From: Caulochytrium protostelioides
Taxonomy: Eukaryota > Chytridiomycota > Caulochytriomycetes > Caulochytriales > Caulochytriaceae
NCBI GenBank assembly: GCA_003615045.1
Contig: ML014213.1
Coordinates: 1 to 64,000 of the forward strand
Direction: 5' to 3'
DNA length: 64,000 nucleotides
In this document: piece after piece, positions 1-10,461 of the stretch
Numbering within the stretch: the first letter of the stretch is position 1
How the letters are laid out: each line of letters opens with the position of its first letter
Made by a program: the position numbers and the translations under genes
The notes under the pieces: model-generated
The model's database searches: none
Told to the model about the DNA's origin: nothing
The model's input: the letters and a program-made list of their open reading frames with translations, nothing else

Positions 1-204
1 GCGGCTGCGTCCGGACCGCGGGGGCTTCTCGCTGTACGGCGACGCGGGCGACGCGGGCGACGGGATCGAGGCGTCGAAGGAGGCACGGAACTCGCCGTCC
101 GAGTCGAGCTCCGAGAGGTACGCGGGGATGCTGCTGCTGAGGCCGGTCTCGAGGTCGCCCTCAGGCCCGGTGGCCGCGGCGTTGTAGAAGTGGTCCTGCG
201 CCAT
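1..204 (-). CDS. N-terminal fragment of an unidentified protein
   Basis: Reading the minus strand from an ATG at 204 gives 68 codons with no stop before the window edge, so this is the 5' end of a gene that continues to the left. The peptide starts MAQDHFYNAAATGPEGDLET and is hydrophilic, acidic, then Ser/Pro-rich with a short Ser-Pro-Ala repeat near residues 47-56. No signal peptide, membrane segment or domain is visible in this part. The function cannot be told from the fragment. The G/C-rich third positions match the neighbouring genes, which supports it as coding. It is transcribed away from the C2/PH gene at 2527, with about 2.3 kb between the two starts. Confidence 0.5.
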   Translation of the reverse strand, partial: MAQDHFYNAAATGPEGDLETGLSSSIPAYLSELDSDGEFRASFDASIPSPASPASPYSEKPPRSGRSR

Positions 205-2526
205 GGCGACGTGCGGCCGACCGGCGTGCGTGCGTGCGTGCGTGCGTGCGCGGTCGCGCCGAGAGCCGCAGGGGTCCCTGGCCGGGCCGTCGCCGTGGCC
301 GGGCCGCCGATGCTCCGGGTCGTCAGCAGCAATGCCGGGCGATGGAATGGTCGGTCTGGATACCGGTCGATTGGATACTCTGAAACGGGCAATGGCGAAG
401 CAGCAATACAGCAACGCAGAGGGGGAGCGCGGGGGCAGCAGCGTCAGGCGACGGCAGGGGAGACGGGAATCCGTGGCGCACCGGTCGGAGCGATCGGTGC
501 CGATGCGATGGACAAGAGCATCAGGCCCAGATCAAGCGACGGGGAGCCGCTCGGGCCGACCGAGGGTCGAGTGGCCGATGCGATGCGCAAGAATATACGC
601 CGATCAAGGTCGCTCGAGCGACCTGCGAGGGAGGTCGAGTCCGCGTCCAGTTCCGATGGCGCGAGGGCTCGCGGATAGCCCGGCCCTCGACGGCCGCCGG
701 CGGTGCTTGTTGATGGGGGCTTGCTTTGCGCAACGGGATAACAACAACCGCCGGCGGCGGCAGGTGGGGCCGGCGGGACGGCGCGTGCGTCAGACGACGA
801 GGCGTGCGGGTGCTCCCTGGGAAGGAGCGTCCACCCCGGTGGCCGATGCCGATGCCGATGCCGATGCCGATGCCGAGGCCGACACCGTCCTCCGGAGACC
901 CGCCGTCCTGTCGATCCGGACGCCCACGGTACCCACGAAACGGGCTCGCTCCTCGCTGCGGTATCAGGTCCATGGCCCCCGCCATACCAGCGTCGCAGAC
1001 CCTCGCCTCGGCCACATCCCGCAACGCCCCGGCCGACCCCGCGGCTAGCGGACCCATGAGTGCGGCGCCGGCGTCCCTCGGAGTGTGGCGCCTTCCGCCG
1101 TCGCTGTGGCGAGTCGCCGGTCCGTGGCGGCTTCGCAGCGCCGATCAGGACTCCTCCCGCGCGAGGCGCAGCACCGGCCCGCCGACGGTCCCGCCGGGCA
1201 ACGCCGTCGCCGTACGCGCGCGACAACGCCACATCGGGCCGCAGTCATGGCGCGGCGCACCCGACGCCATTTCAACCTGCCTCGGGGCTTATCTTTGCGG
1301 ATGCGGGGACCACCAAGCAAGAAGGATACCTGGCCACGTGAGACGCAGATGCCTGGCAGATCCGGCGATGCCGGAGCGCGGTGATGGGGCCAGCGCGGCC
1401 TCCGCCGGATTGGCTGGCCTCGGGCCTCGGGCCTCGGGTCGCTGGCCGATGCCGTTGACGCTGGCGCGCGGGCAGGACGGGATCCCCAACAACAACCCCA
1501 GCAACAACAACAGCAGCCGCTGCCAACAAAGGAATACGAGAAAAGTCCGATGCTCGACACGCAACCCCGTCGGAGTCTGAAGCGAGGCGGAATCGTGCCC
1601 CGGGGCGTCGGCACGGGCCGCAGCGGCGCGCTCCGAGCCGAGCGGTCGGCGGCCAGGGCGAGGCCGGCTCACGTTGCCTGGGGCGGATGAAACTCCGCTC
1701 ACCGACGATCGGACACGCGGCCGGCGGCAGCCCAGCGAGAGGGAGAGGGAGATCGGCGGTCGCTGTGTCGTCGACGGTGCGACCGACCACGCCGACCCGG
1801 ACCAGGGCTTTGGGATCCGGTTGGCGTCGCATCGGCCGCGGGCCTCAGAGGGTCCGCACGCCAGCGACGCGCAACGGGGGTGAAGTGGGGGTTCAGCCGC
1901 CTCCGGCGGTCCAGCGAGCCGCGACGATCAACGACTCGGAAACTCCGCTCGCGGGTCCCGCGGGTCGCCGTCTTCGCCGCCGGCGTCGGCCGTCTGCGGC
2001 TCGCGGGTCGTGCTCGCCTCACCGTCGTGTTGCCTCGCCCTGGTCACGCGATCGGTCGGTTGGTCGGGCGGTTTGCAGGGCCATGAGCGGTGGGCCATGG
2101 GCCATGAGCGTGGACGGTGGATCTGGATGGGGGCCGGGATCGGGCCGATCGCACGTGCCATGCCGCGGCCGTGCCGCGTCTCGCGACCGCTCGCACAGAC
2201 CCGCCGATCCGGTATAAATCGGCCGGCGACCCGCAGGATCCGACGACATCGTGCATGTGTGCCGAAGCGCCATGCTAAGTCACCCGTCATGGGAACGATC
2301 TGCGAGCGTTCTCGAGAGCCACAGTCGAACGTCGTTGGTCACGGCAACGCGCTTCTCATTTTCGCGGTCGATCCTCGCTCATTCCAGCCCCTCCATTTTA
2401 TATAGTCCCCGTCTTTCCTTTCCACGCACGTGGTCGATTCCACGCCACCCATTCTGCAGTCTCGCCATCCCATTGCTGATTGGTTGCTGTCTCCGCCTTC
2501 CGAAGCCGTGATCCGACGCCGACACG
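205..2526. other. Intergenic region, divergent, with short repeats
   Basis: No convincing gene is seen. Frames of 100-280 codons exist on both strands but are mutually overlapping, Arg/Pro/Ala-rich and without domains, as expected in G+C-rich DNA. The region holds a GTGC microsatellite (about 224-251), a GATGCC repeat (about 843-877), three copies of GCCTCGG (1416-1438) and a CAA-rich patch (about 1488-1515). Toward its right end there are TATA-like motifs and a reverse CCAAT box that probably belong to the promoter of the gene at 2527. Confidence 0.6.
2397..2405 (+). promoter_or_regulatory. TATA-like element upstream of the C2/PH gene
   Basis: The motif TTTATATAG lies about 120 bases before the ATG at 2527, in a locally A+T-richer patch of otherwise G+C-rich DNA. 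A reverse CCAAT box (ATTGG) follows at 2480-2484. A second TATA-like motif, TATAAAT, lies at 2213-2219, farther away. Assignment as the core promoter is inference from motif and position only. Confidence 0.35.
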
Positions 2527-3984
2527 ATGCCCATGATCCGCCAGCCGACGCGCGTCGGTGCGCCGCCGCTGGCGGCCCCCATGCAGCGCCGCCCCAGCAT
2601 GAAGTCCGGCAAGACCGGCAAGTCCGGCAAATCCCTGAGCGCCGTTAAGGCCTTCTTCAACGATCTGCGCACGCCGAGTCCCGGCTCGGAAGCCGAGCTC
2701 GCGGGCAGCGTCCAGGTGATGACGCTGCACCTCCCGCCGTCGCTCGCCGACCTCTCGCGGCTCTCGCCGGCCCTCTGGGCCTGGGTCACCGACGGCCGGC
2801 AGTGGCTCGGCGCGACGCTCGATCACCGCCGCGAGCCCGTCGTGCTGCCCACGCGCCTCGCCTACGCCTCGCATGACCACCACGGGCACCACGGCAGCCG
2901 CCACGGGCCCCTCGGCCCGCGCGACTTTGGCGCGCCGCGGTCAATGTCCGGGTATGGTCTCGCCTCGGCCGCCGAGAGCGATGTCCGCCCGCACCTGCGC
3001 CCGGGCGCCCGCGCGCGCACCCGCCTCTACATCGAGGTGGCCGCGCTGACGGTGAAGCACATGAGCGGCGTCAACGCGGCGGCGCTGCAGATCGCCGCGA
3101 CGGGCAGCGGCGCACCCGTGCGCACGCTCACGAGCCTGTTCCCCGACAAGGCCGCCGGCCGCGGCAAGCTGTGCGCGTCGCTCGGCGAAGGCTTCATTCT
3201 CGACGCGGCGTCGGAGCGCGCCGCCATCAGCCTGGACCTCTTTGGCGGGCAGGTCCACGACCCCTTCCTCGCGGCGAACAGCGACACCTCGTTCAGCACC
3301 TCGTTCAACACGAGCCGCGCGACGCTCAGCTTCGGCAAGAAGGCCGGCCGCCAGGCTGCCGTCAGCCTCGCCGGCGCTTCGTCGGCCCTCATCGGCGAGA
3401 TCCACCTCGGCGGGTGCTCGCTGGAATTCCCGGCCCGCGAGCACGGCGTGAAGACGTACACGACGGTGGCCCTGCTCTCGGGGTCCAAGGAGATCGGCTC
3501 CGTCTCGCTCGGCTGCGCCTACTTTGTCGAGGAGGACTATTCGCACGCCGCGGCGCTCGAGGCCGCGCTGCCGCACGTGGCGCCGTATGCCGACACGCTC
3601 AACGTGATGCGCCGCGCCAACGCCGCGGCGCCCGCGCTGTGGCGCAAGTACTACGCCGTGCTCGACCGCAGCGGACTGATGCTGTACGACCTCGAGTACC
3701 GCGCGCACCGCCCTGCCGTCGCGTACCTGGAGCCGTGCGACATCGTCGGCGTCGCCAAGGCCGACTGGGCCAAGATGAGTGCCGCCCACAGTCTCGCGCT
3801 GGCCGTGAGCAGCACCTACGTGCGGCGCGCCGACGCGTGGGCCCAGAGCGCGCTGGAGGACGAGGACGACGAGACGCCCATTCTCTACGTCGCGGCTGAC
3901 TCGCGCGAGCGCATGACCGCTTGGCGCGAGGCCATCGAAGCGCTCGTCAGCTACGGCCGCCACAAGGCCATGCAGCAGGGCTGA
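2527..3984 (+). CDS. C2-like and PH domain protein, possibly anillin-like
   Basis: The protein has 485 residues from an ATG at 2527. The first 160 residues are basic and low in complexity (Lys/Ser/Gly near 25-37, a His/Gly stretch near 113-125). Residues about 165-325 look like a beta-rich C2-like region, beginning RLYIEVAALTVKHMSG. Residues about 368-478 form a pleckstrin homology domain: WRKYYAVLDRSGLMLYDLEY near its start and the typical C-terminal helix with Trp in RERMTAWREAIEALV. A C2-like region directly followed by a C-terminal PH domain is the arrangement of the anillin homology region in animal anillin and fungal Mid1/Bud4, which anchors cytokinetic proteins to the membrane. The PH domain is clear; the anillin link is inference from architecture. 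A generic PH scaffold is the alternative. Confidence 0.75.
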   Translation: MPMIRQPTRVGAPPLAAPMQRRPSMKSGKTGKSGKSLSAVKAFFNDLRTPSPGSEAELAGSVQVMTLHLPPSLADLSRLSPALWAWVTDGRQWLGATLDHRREPVVLPTRLAYASHDHHGHHGSRHGPLGPRDFGAPRSMSGYGLASAAESDVRPHLRPGARARTRLYIEVAALTVKHMSGVNAAALQIAATGSGAPVRTLTSLFPDKAAGRGKLCASLGEGFILDAASERAAISLDLFGGQVHDPFLAANSDTSFSTSFNTSRATLSFGKKAGRQAAVSLAGASSALIGEIHLGGCSLEFPAREHGVKTYTTVALLSGSKEIGSVSLGCAYFVEEDYSHAAALEAALPHVAPYADTLNVMRRANAAAPALWRKYYAVLDRSGLMLYDLEYRAHRPAVAYLEPCDIVGVAKADWAKMSAAHSLALAVSSTYVRRADAWAQSALEDEDDETPILYVAADSRERMTAWREAIEALVSYGRHKAMQQG

Positions 3985-4806
3985 CGTGCTATCTTCTTGG
4001 TTCGATCGATGCTTGTATGAACGGTCGACGTTAGGATCGACGAGTAAATTCGCGGTGTACATTCTAATTTATGTTTGTTTTCGGTTGCCCCTTTTTTTGT
4101 TCGATTTCGCTTTTTCACGAGGGCCCGGTCGCTTGAGACGTTGCCATCGCCAAGCCAAGCCAGGCCACGCCGGCGTCACCGGTGTTCCCCACCGACTTTC
4201 GGAACGCGCGTTCTAACGCGCCTGCGGAACCAGCATGACAGCACCGGCAGGCCGTTGGTGCACGCGATCGTCGCGACCCGTCTTGCTGCCGCCGCTGGCC
4301 CATGGCGATCTGCTTGGCGGCGGACGGCCGCCGCACGCGTGGTGGCGCGACGATGCGGCGCAAGATGCTTCCGACGCGTCGTCGATGGTACGGGCCCCGC
4401 CGCGTTGTCTTGGCCCGTCTCGTCTGCCCCCGGGCGGGTAGCTCGCGCGGCAACCGCCGTCGCGTGAGGTCGCTGATACCGCCACCGATCGGCGCCCGAC
4501 GCGTCGTCTCATTCCCTCTGACGCGCATCCGGGCGTTCATATCCGAGGAGCATCAAATGATACGATTGGACATGGAATGGCCATGTTGAGACGTTGAGAC
4601 GTTGAGACGTTCATGCGATCCCTAGCCCTCCTACGCGGCCCCCGTTCCCTGCCGCCGCTCTGCGTTCGCCACCGCTCCGCGTTCGCCACCCTCGCTGCTG
4701 TGATCTGTGGTGCCACGCAGGGTGATCGCCTTCCATTCGCTCCCGTTCGGACTGGTACCAAAAAAACAAAAACGCGCTCTGAACCTCCCTCCACCCGTGA
4801 ATCGCG
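3985..4806. other. Intergenic region with a GTTGAGAC repeat
   Basis: The part just after the C2/PH gene (about 4060-4120) is T-rich on the plus strand, as expected of a fungal 3' end. Three direct copies of GTTGAGAC lie at 4585-4608. The last 60 bases before PMT4 include an A-rich patch (about 4759-4773). No gene is recognised. Confidence 0.6.
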
Positions 4807-7215
4807 ATGTCCGCCTTACGGCAGCGCACGAACGCGGCTTCGGCCGCGAGTGCGGCGGCCGTCCCCGATCTCACGATGCAGCAGATGCAGATGCCGAGTG
4901 AGGACGAGGCCGCGAGCACGGCCAGCTCGCCGCGCGCCAAGAGCCCGACGCGACGCGTGCACCACCACGCCGTCAAACTCCGATGGTACCAGAAGCTCTC
5001 GTACAGCCCGCGCGCGTACTCGTCGCTCGGGATGGTCTTGCTGGTGCTGACCATCCTGACGCGCCTCTGGCGCATCGAGCACCCGGGCCAGGTCGTTTTT
5101 GACGAAGTCCACTTCGGCAAGTTCGCCGCCTACTACCTGCAGCGCACGTACTTCTTTGACGTGCACCCGCCCCTCGCCAAGATGCTGTTCGCACTCGCGG
5201 GCTGGTTTGTTGGCTTCGACGGCAAATTCCTCTTCGACAACATCGGCGACGACTACGTCGCCAACAACGTGCCGTACATCGGGCTGCGCCTCTTCTCGGC
5301 CGCGTTTGGCATCGCGATCGTGCCGCTGGCCTTTACGATTATGCGCGACATTGGGCTGTCGGCGCCGACCGCGTTCATGGGCGGCCTGATGCTCGTGCTG
5401 GACAACGCGCTCGTCACGCAGAGCCAGTTGATTCTGTTGGATACACAGCTGCTCTTCTTTGGCATGCTGTCCGCGTACTGCTATGTGCAGTTCTTTAAGC
5501 ATCGCTCGGTGCCGCTGACGCGTGTCTGGTGGACTTGGAACCTCGCCACCGGCGCGTCGCTGGCGTGCGTGCTCGGCGTCAAGCTCGTCGGGTTCATCAC
5601 GGTCGCGACTGTCGGGATGGCCGTCGCGTTCGATCTCTGGCGGCTCCTGGACATCCGCCGCGGGCTGACCGTCCGTGAGTTCACGCGCCACTTCGCCGCC
5701 CGCGCCCTCGGTCTCATCTTCTTCCCGATCGCCATCTACATGCTCTTCTTTGTGGCACACTTCCAGATCTTGCGCTACTCGGGTCCCGGCGACGACTTCA
5801 TGAGTCTGCCCTTCCAGTCGACGCTCGAGGGCAACAAGATCACGACCGCGTCAACGCGGGTTCCGTTCCCGTCAGTCGTCACCCTCCATGCGCGCACCCA
5901 CGACGTGTTCCTGCACTCGCACCTGGACCGCTACCCGCTGCGCTACGACGACGGCCGCGTCAGCAGCGCCGGCCAGCAGGTCTCGGGGTACCCGCACGTC
6001 GACGTGAACAACCTGTGGTCGCTGGACGAGCCCGACCCGGCCCGCGTCCCCGTGCCCCACCGCGAGCCGACCGCGATCGAGAAGGCCGCGGGCCTCCGCT
6101 ACCTCATGAACAACGACCTCGTCCGCCTGCGCCATGTCAACACCAGCTCCTACCTGCTGACCCACGACGTCGCGTCGCCGCTGACGCCGACAAACATGGA
6201 GATGACGACTGTCCTCGAGGACGTGGCGAACCAGCGCTACAACGAGACCGTGTGGCGCGTCGTCTTCGACGGCAAGGATGGCGACAACCTGATGATCCGC
6301 AGCAAGCGGCACTCCATCAAGTTCGTCAACCTGCACCACAACGTCGCGATCCACGCCCATGCCGGCACTTACGGCGACTGGGGGTTCAAGCAGACTGAGA
6401 TCAATGGCAACAAGGCCATCACCGACACCCGCAACGCATGGACGATCCGCGACATCCAGCACCCGCGCATCGTGAACGGCATCGAGATCAACGAGGCCGG
6501 CGACCCGCTCGAGCCCGACGACGCCAATCCGAAGGTCGAAAACATCAGCTTTATGCAGAAGTTCTTGGAAATTCATACCCTCATGTTCCACCACAACGCC
6601 GCGCTCACCAAGCCCCACCCGTACTCCTCGGAAGCCATCACGTGGCCCTTTGTGCTCCGCGGAATCTCGTACTGGGAGACCAAGGTGGGCCTCAAGCAGA
6701 TCTACCTCCTGGGCAACCCCTTTATCTGGTGGAGCGCCATCAGCGGCGTCCTGGTCTGGATTGCGCTGACCCTCGTGGATCTCCTGCTGCTGCGCCGTGG
6801 CGTCGACGAGCTCGGCGCCAACATGCGTACCTGGTGGTACCGCGGGCCCGGCTTCCTCGTGCTCTACTGGGCGGGCCACTGGGTGCCCTTCTTCCTCATG
6901 GGCCGCAAGCTCTTCCTGCACCACTACCTCCCGTCGGTGATGTTCTCCATCATGGTGACCGTCTCGGTGCTTGAGTGCGCGGGGAAGCTCATGTCGCCGA
7001 CGATGCGGCCCGCGCTGCTGCGCCGCATGAACCTCGCCCAGTGGAAGGAGCAGCCCGTCCATTCCGGATACTACGCCGTCCTTGTCGGGCTGGCGGCGCT
7101 GTATGCCATCACCTTCTTCTACTTCTCCCCACTGACTTACGGCACCGGGTTCCCGACGGTCGAGCACATCCGCCGCCACAAGTGGCTCTCCTCGTGGGAT
7201 CTGCAGCACGCTTAG
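4807..7215 (+). CDS. PMT4: Dolichyl-phosphate-mannose protein mannosyltransferase, Pmt4 type
   Basis: The 802-residue protein transfers mannose from dolichyl-phosphate mannose to Ser/Thr of proteins in the ER, the first step of O-mannosylation. Length and layout match the PMT family. A cytosolic N-terminus of about 70 residues is followed by the first membrane segment, then the luminal loop with the catalytic acidic pair in VVFDEVHFGKF (Asp99-Glu100) and the FDVHPP motif at 117-122. More membrane segments lead to a central luminal MIR region (about 330-560, including YLLTHDVASPLTPTN), and a hydrophobic C-terminal block runs from about 620 to 795. The first loop and the segment ending SGPGDDFMS resemble yeast Pmt4 and animal POMT1 rather than Pmt1 or Pmt2. 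Pmt4 enzymes act as homodimers on membrane-bound substrates; that is family knowledge. The start has ATG in a good context and a sensible N-terminus. Confidence 0.95.
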   Translation: MSALRQRTNAASAASAAAVPDLTMQQMQMPSEDEAASTASSPRAKSPTRRVHHHAVKLRWYQKLSYSPRAYSSLGMVLLVLTILTRLWRIEHPGQVVFDEVHFGKFAAYYLQRTYFFDVHPPLAKMLFALAGWFVGFDGKFLFDNIGDDYVANNVPYIGLRLFSAAFGIAIVPLAFTIMRDIGLSAPTAFMGGLMLVLDNALVTQSQLILLDTQLLFFGMLSAYCYVQFFKHRSVPLTRVWWTWNLATGASLACVLGVKLVGFITVATVGMAVAFDLWRLLDIRRGLTVREFTRHFAARALGLIFFPIAIYMLFFVAHFQILRYSGPGDDFMSLPFQSTLEGNKITTASTRVPFPSVVTLHARTHDVFLHSHLDRYPLRYDDGRVSSAGQQVSGYPHVDVNNLWSLDEPDPARVPVPHREPTAIEKAAGLRYLMNNDLVRLRHVNTSSYLLTHDVASPLTPTNMEMTTVLEDVANQRYNETVWRVVFDGKDGDNLMIRSKRHSIKFVNLHHNVAIHAHAGTYGDWGFKQTEINGNKAITDTRNAWTIRDIQHPRIVNGIEINEAGDPLEPDDANPKVENISFMQKFLEIHTLMFHHNAALTKPHPYSSEAITWPFVLRGISYWETKVGLKQIYLLGNPFIWWSAISGVLVWIALTLVDLLLLRRGVDELGANMRTWWYRGPGFLVLYWAGHWVPFFLMGRKLFLHHYLPSVMFSIMVTVSVLECAGKLMSPTMRPALLRRMNLAQWKEQPVHSGYYAVLVGLAALYAITFFYFSPLTYGTGFPTVEHIRRHKWLSSWDLQHA

Positions 7216-7600
7216 CATCCTGGCTTTCGTAAGCCGGATCGTGTACCGTGCTTTTTTTTTGTAATCGGTACTCTTCACGCTTCCACGTTATTTTTACGCC
7301 TAGTTGTTTTTTCTGTACATCAACCATCTCCGTATTCTTCGGTGAGGCATGCGACGCACGCTGGTAGGGATGGCAGGGTCTTTGAAATGGGATATGATGT
7401 ATGAAGATACATAAGAAATAAGAAAGGAGGAATGAAGGATCTATCGCACGCAAGTATTGAATTCAGTATGAACAGAAATGAAAACGAGAACGAAAACGAA
7501 GGGAGGACGAAAAAAAAGAAAAGGTATCGGGCCAAGAGCATCGAAAAGAGTGCTCGGGCGGTACACGCAAAGAGGAGGGGGGTTGGTGAGCTTCGGCAGG
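7216..7600. other. Convergent intergenic region, A+T-richer 3' ends
   Basis: This lies between the stop of PMT4 and the stop of the zinc-finger gene. It contains T runs (about 7252-7260, 7290-7312) suited to the plus-strand 3' end and A-rich stretches (about 7475-7525) that read as T/C-rich on the minus strand. No separate gene is supported. Confidence 0.6.
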
Positions 7601-9991
7601 CTAGGGCGCCGGCGGGGGCAAGGCGGAGGCTGGGCCCGACGGGAGTGCCTGCTTCTTGGCGGTCGCTTGCTTGCGCGCGCGGGACCGCGCCCGCTTCGAC
7701 TGCTCGAGGTAGATCTCCGAACACGCAATGTCGCGGTGGCCGTGGGCGAAGTGGTACTTGAGACTGCCAATATTCTTGTACTGCTTTGAGCACGCCGGGA
7801 TCGAGCAGACGTACGGGCGCTGCGGGCCCATCGGCGGGAGCGGCGCCGCCATCGCCATCGACAGGCTCATGGCGGCTTTCACGTCGAAGTCCGGCGGCAT
7901 GCTCGAGTGCCCGTGCGCTAAGTGGTACTTGATCCCGTTCGGGTTCTTGTAGCTCTTGTTGCAGTCGGGGAACACGCAGCAGTACGGCTTCACCTTGGCG
8001 GGCGCCGGCACCGGTGCCGGCGAGGCGTCGGGCGTTGGAGTCAGAGTCGGAGTCAACGTCGGAGTCGGCATCGGCGCTGGCGTCGAGGACGCGTTCGAGG
8101 AGCCGGAGGGCGTGCGCTCGATGGTCGCTGCGGGGCGGACCCGCCAGCTGCGCTTCGGGCAGCGGCTCTTCGCCCCCGCCGCTGTGGCGATCCCGGCGCC
8201 AGCCGCGATCGCCGTTGCGGTCGCCAACACCGCCGTCGTGGGCGCCGAGGGGGCGGCCACGGGCGCCGTCGTGATTGTCGTCATCACGGCCGGCGCGGCG
8301 AGCGCGAGCATCGTCGCCGACGACGCAGCCATCAGCGTTGGCGTCGTCATGTCGGCGTGCGGCGCGAGTCCGACGGGCGGCAGCGGCGGCGTGGCGGTGC
8401 CCGCCGTCGGCGTCGTCATCACGTGTGTCCGTTGCGACAACACCGGGGAGGCCGGCTGGCTCGCGTACCCGCAGCTCGGTGCGGCTTCGGGGGCCAGCGG
8501 CCAGGAGGGCGGCGAGGGCGTCCAGGGCAGGTCGAGGGCGGGCGGCGGCGGGGTCGGCGTCGGCGTGTGCGTGAGTCCGGCGGCGGCGGCAGCGGCATGA
8601 AACGTCAAGGTTGCTGCCGAGACGGCGACCGAGACCGGCGGGCATCCTGCCGACGGCGGCGGCGGCGGCTCAAAGGGCTGCTGGCCGACGCGCTGGGCGC
8701 GATGCCGTGGGGCCGCAATGGCCGCCGCGCATTGGGCAGCTTGCCCAGGCGGCGCGGCGCCGAGCCGGGCGTACTCGTCGCCGAGGGGGGCGAAGGCGCG
8801 GCTGCCCGGCGAGAGCAGGAGGTAGTCAAAGGGCAGGCAGGGCGACGCGGCCCGTCGGCCCGTCGGCTGAGAAAGTAGCGGGCTGGGTATAAATTGAGCT
8901 GGGGCAAGCGCAACCGAGACTCCCGCGGCGGCGGCGGCGGCAGCAGCGGCCGCCGCCGCCGCGTGGTAGGACTGCGACGACGGGACGGCAGCAAACGGGT
9001 ACGCAGCGTGCACGGGCGACGGGAGCGTGCACAACGGCGGCCGGGGGGCGATGGGCTGGTGCTGGTGTGGGATGACCTTCTCGAGCTCGGCCGGCCAATC
9101 CGTTGTCGGCCGACTGGCAGCCGCTGGCGCAGCAGCGGCGACGGCGCCAGCGGCGGCGTCATCGTGCGCGGTCCTGCGGTCAACCGCATGTCTCGGCGGT
9201 GGCGTGAGCACTTCCCAGCGTGATGTCTGGGAGATCCGGGGCAGCATGGGCGCGAGCGCGGCGTGCCGGGAGGTGACGTGGATGGACGCCTGGGAGGTCG
9301 ATGCGGTTGTCGTGGCGAGCGATGCCGGGACCGCGTACGGCGCCGACAGCACAGGCGCCGCGGCGGCCGGCAGCACGGCCGTCCCCGGCGTCATGAGGAC
9401 GCCGTGGTGCTGCATGTACGGCCGTGTGACGATCATTTCCGCCGAGAGCGGCGCGTGCGTCGCGGGCGGTAGTGCGTGCGGCGCCGGGCGATGCATCATC
9501 CCGCTCGGCGCCAGCAGCGACACTGATGCGGCGGCTGCGGCGGCTGCGGCTGCGGCGGTCGTGGCGGCGACGCCCATGCCCATGGTCACGGCGACCGCGG
9601 CGGCGGCGGCCGAGAGAGCGGCCTCATCATGCTCCCAGGAGAACGGATAGGGGTGCTTGAGCAGCGCGCCGTGCGCCGTCGCCGAGGTCGTGGGAGGCCG
9701 CCGCGAGGGCGGCGGCGGGTCGGGCTTGCTCGGCTTGATCGCCATCGCCAAGGCCATCGCGGCGACCGTCGACGGCAGCAATGCATGCGGCGACGGCGTC
9801 GCCGACGCCAGATGGCCGAGATTCATGGCGGCGTTGGCCGTGGCGGCCGCCGTGGCGGGCGGGTGCGCGGGGCGGCGGGCGGGGTATGTGCCGAGCGCCG
9901 ATCCGGGTCGGATCGGCGCGGGCGAGGCGGCGGCGGCGGCGGCGGCGGCGGCGTGGGGGGAGGTCGGCGATTGCGCGGGTGGGGACCGCAT
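7601..9991 (-). CDS. C2H2 zinc-finger transcription factor, Sfp1/JAZF1 type
   Basis: The 796-residue protein starts at an ATG at 9991. About 640 N-terminal residues are low-complexity Ala/Pro/Ser/Thr, typical of a disordered activation region. Two C2H2 fingers lie near the C-terminus: about residues 666-692 (CVFPDCNKSYKNPNGIKYH) and about 724-750 (CSIPACSKQYKNIGSLKYH), both with C-x4-C spacing, a YKN motif and a closing HGH. The fingers are separated by about 30 residues and followed by a basic tail (KRARSRARKQ). The YKNxNGxKYH signature and split arrangement match the Sfp1 (yeast) and JAZF1 (animal) families, regulators of ribosomal-protein and growth genes. The protein is nuclear by inference. 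The exact orthologue is uncertain because only the fingers are conserved. Confidence 0.85.
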   Translation of the reverse strand: MRSPPAQSPTSPHAAAAAAAAASPAPIRPGSALGTYPARRPAHPPATAAATANAAMNLGHLASATPSPHALLPSTVAAMALAMAIKPSKPDPPPPSRRPPTTSATAHGALLKHPYPFSWEHDEAALSAAAAAVAVTMGMGVAATTAAAAAAAAAASVSLLAPSGMMHRPAPHALPPATHAPLSAEMIVTRPYMQHHGVLMTPGTAVLPAAAAPVLSAPYAVPASLATTTASTSQASIHVTSRHAALAPMLPRISQTSRWEVLTPPPRHAVDRRTAHDDAAAGAVAAAAPAAASRPTTDWPAELEKVIPHQHQPIAPRPPLCTLPSPVHAAYPFAAVPSSQSYHAAAAAAAAAAAAAGVSVALAPAQFIPSPLLSQPTGRRAASPCLPFDYLLLSPGSRAFAPLGDEYARLGAAPPGQAAQCAAAIAAPRHRAQRVGQQPFEPPPPPSAGCPPVSVAVSAATLTFHAAAAAAGLTHTPTPTPPPPALDLPWTPSPPSWPLAPEAAPSCGYASQPASPVLSQRTHVMTTPTAGTATPPLPPVGLAPHADMTTPTLMAASSATMLALAAPAVMTTITTAPVAAPSAPTTAVLATATAIAAGAGIATAAGAKSRCPKRSWRVRPAATIERTPSGSSNASSTPAPMPTPTLTPTLTPTPDASPAPVPAPAKVKPYCCVFPDCNKSYKNPNGIKYHLAHGHSSMPPDFDVKAAMSLSMAMAAPLPPMGPQRPYVCSIPACSKQYKNIGSLKYHFAHGHRDIACSEIYLEQSKRARSRARKQATAKKQALPSGPASALPPPAP

Positions 9992-10105
9992 CTCCGCTCA
10001 GCACCACGAGGTGCTGAAGGAAGAACCGCAAAAGAGAAAAACGGAAAAACAGGAAAAAAGGACAAAAACAGGAAACACACGGACAAACAGAAAAGTGGAG
10101 TTGCA

Positions 10106-10143
<38 letters not shown>

Positions 10144-10427
10144 GTCGGAGAGTATGCCGCGGCGCGGCGGAACGGATCATGGACTCGGAGCGCCCGAGAC
10201 GGTGCCGGCGGCTGAACGGGAGGCGTGCACGGCACGAGGCGGTGCAAAGCGACAGCGACCGTGGCGCTCACTCGACCCGCGTGCACTCGGCCGGCGTGAC
10301 GGTTCGACAATCACCAAGCCAGAACCGGGGGTGCGGGGCGGGGAGGCAGACGCTCGCGAGACCACCGAGGTCCGCCAAGGACCTTCACGGCTGTTCCAGA
10401 TTGACGACATTTGGCCCTTCCATGACA

Positions 10428-10461
<34 letters not shown>

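Noticed and set aside
721..760. GCTTTGCGCA motif recalling the start of U4 snRNA
   Set aside because: Only about ten bases agree; the following sequence lacks the expected U4 pairing regions and Sm site.
203..1048. Plus-strand open frame of about 280 codons
   Set aside because: Arg/Pro/Ala-rich, overlaps other frames on both strands, contains the GATGCC repeat, and shows no domain; expected by chance in G+C-rich DNA.
10107..10141. CGT repeat as a possible CRISPR-like or structured array
   Set aside because: It is a simple triplet microsatellite without spacers.
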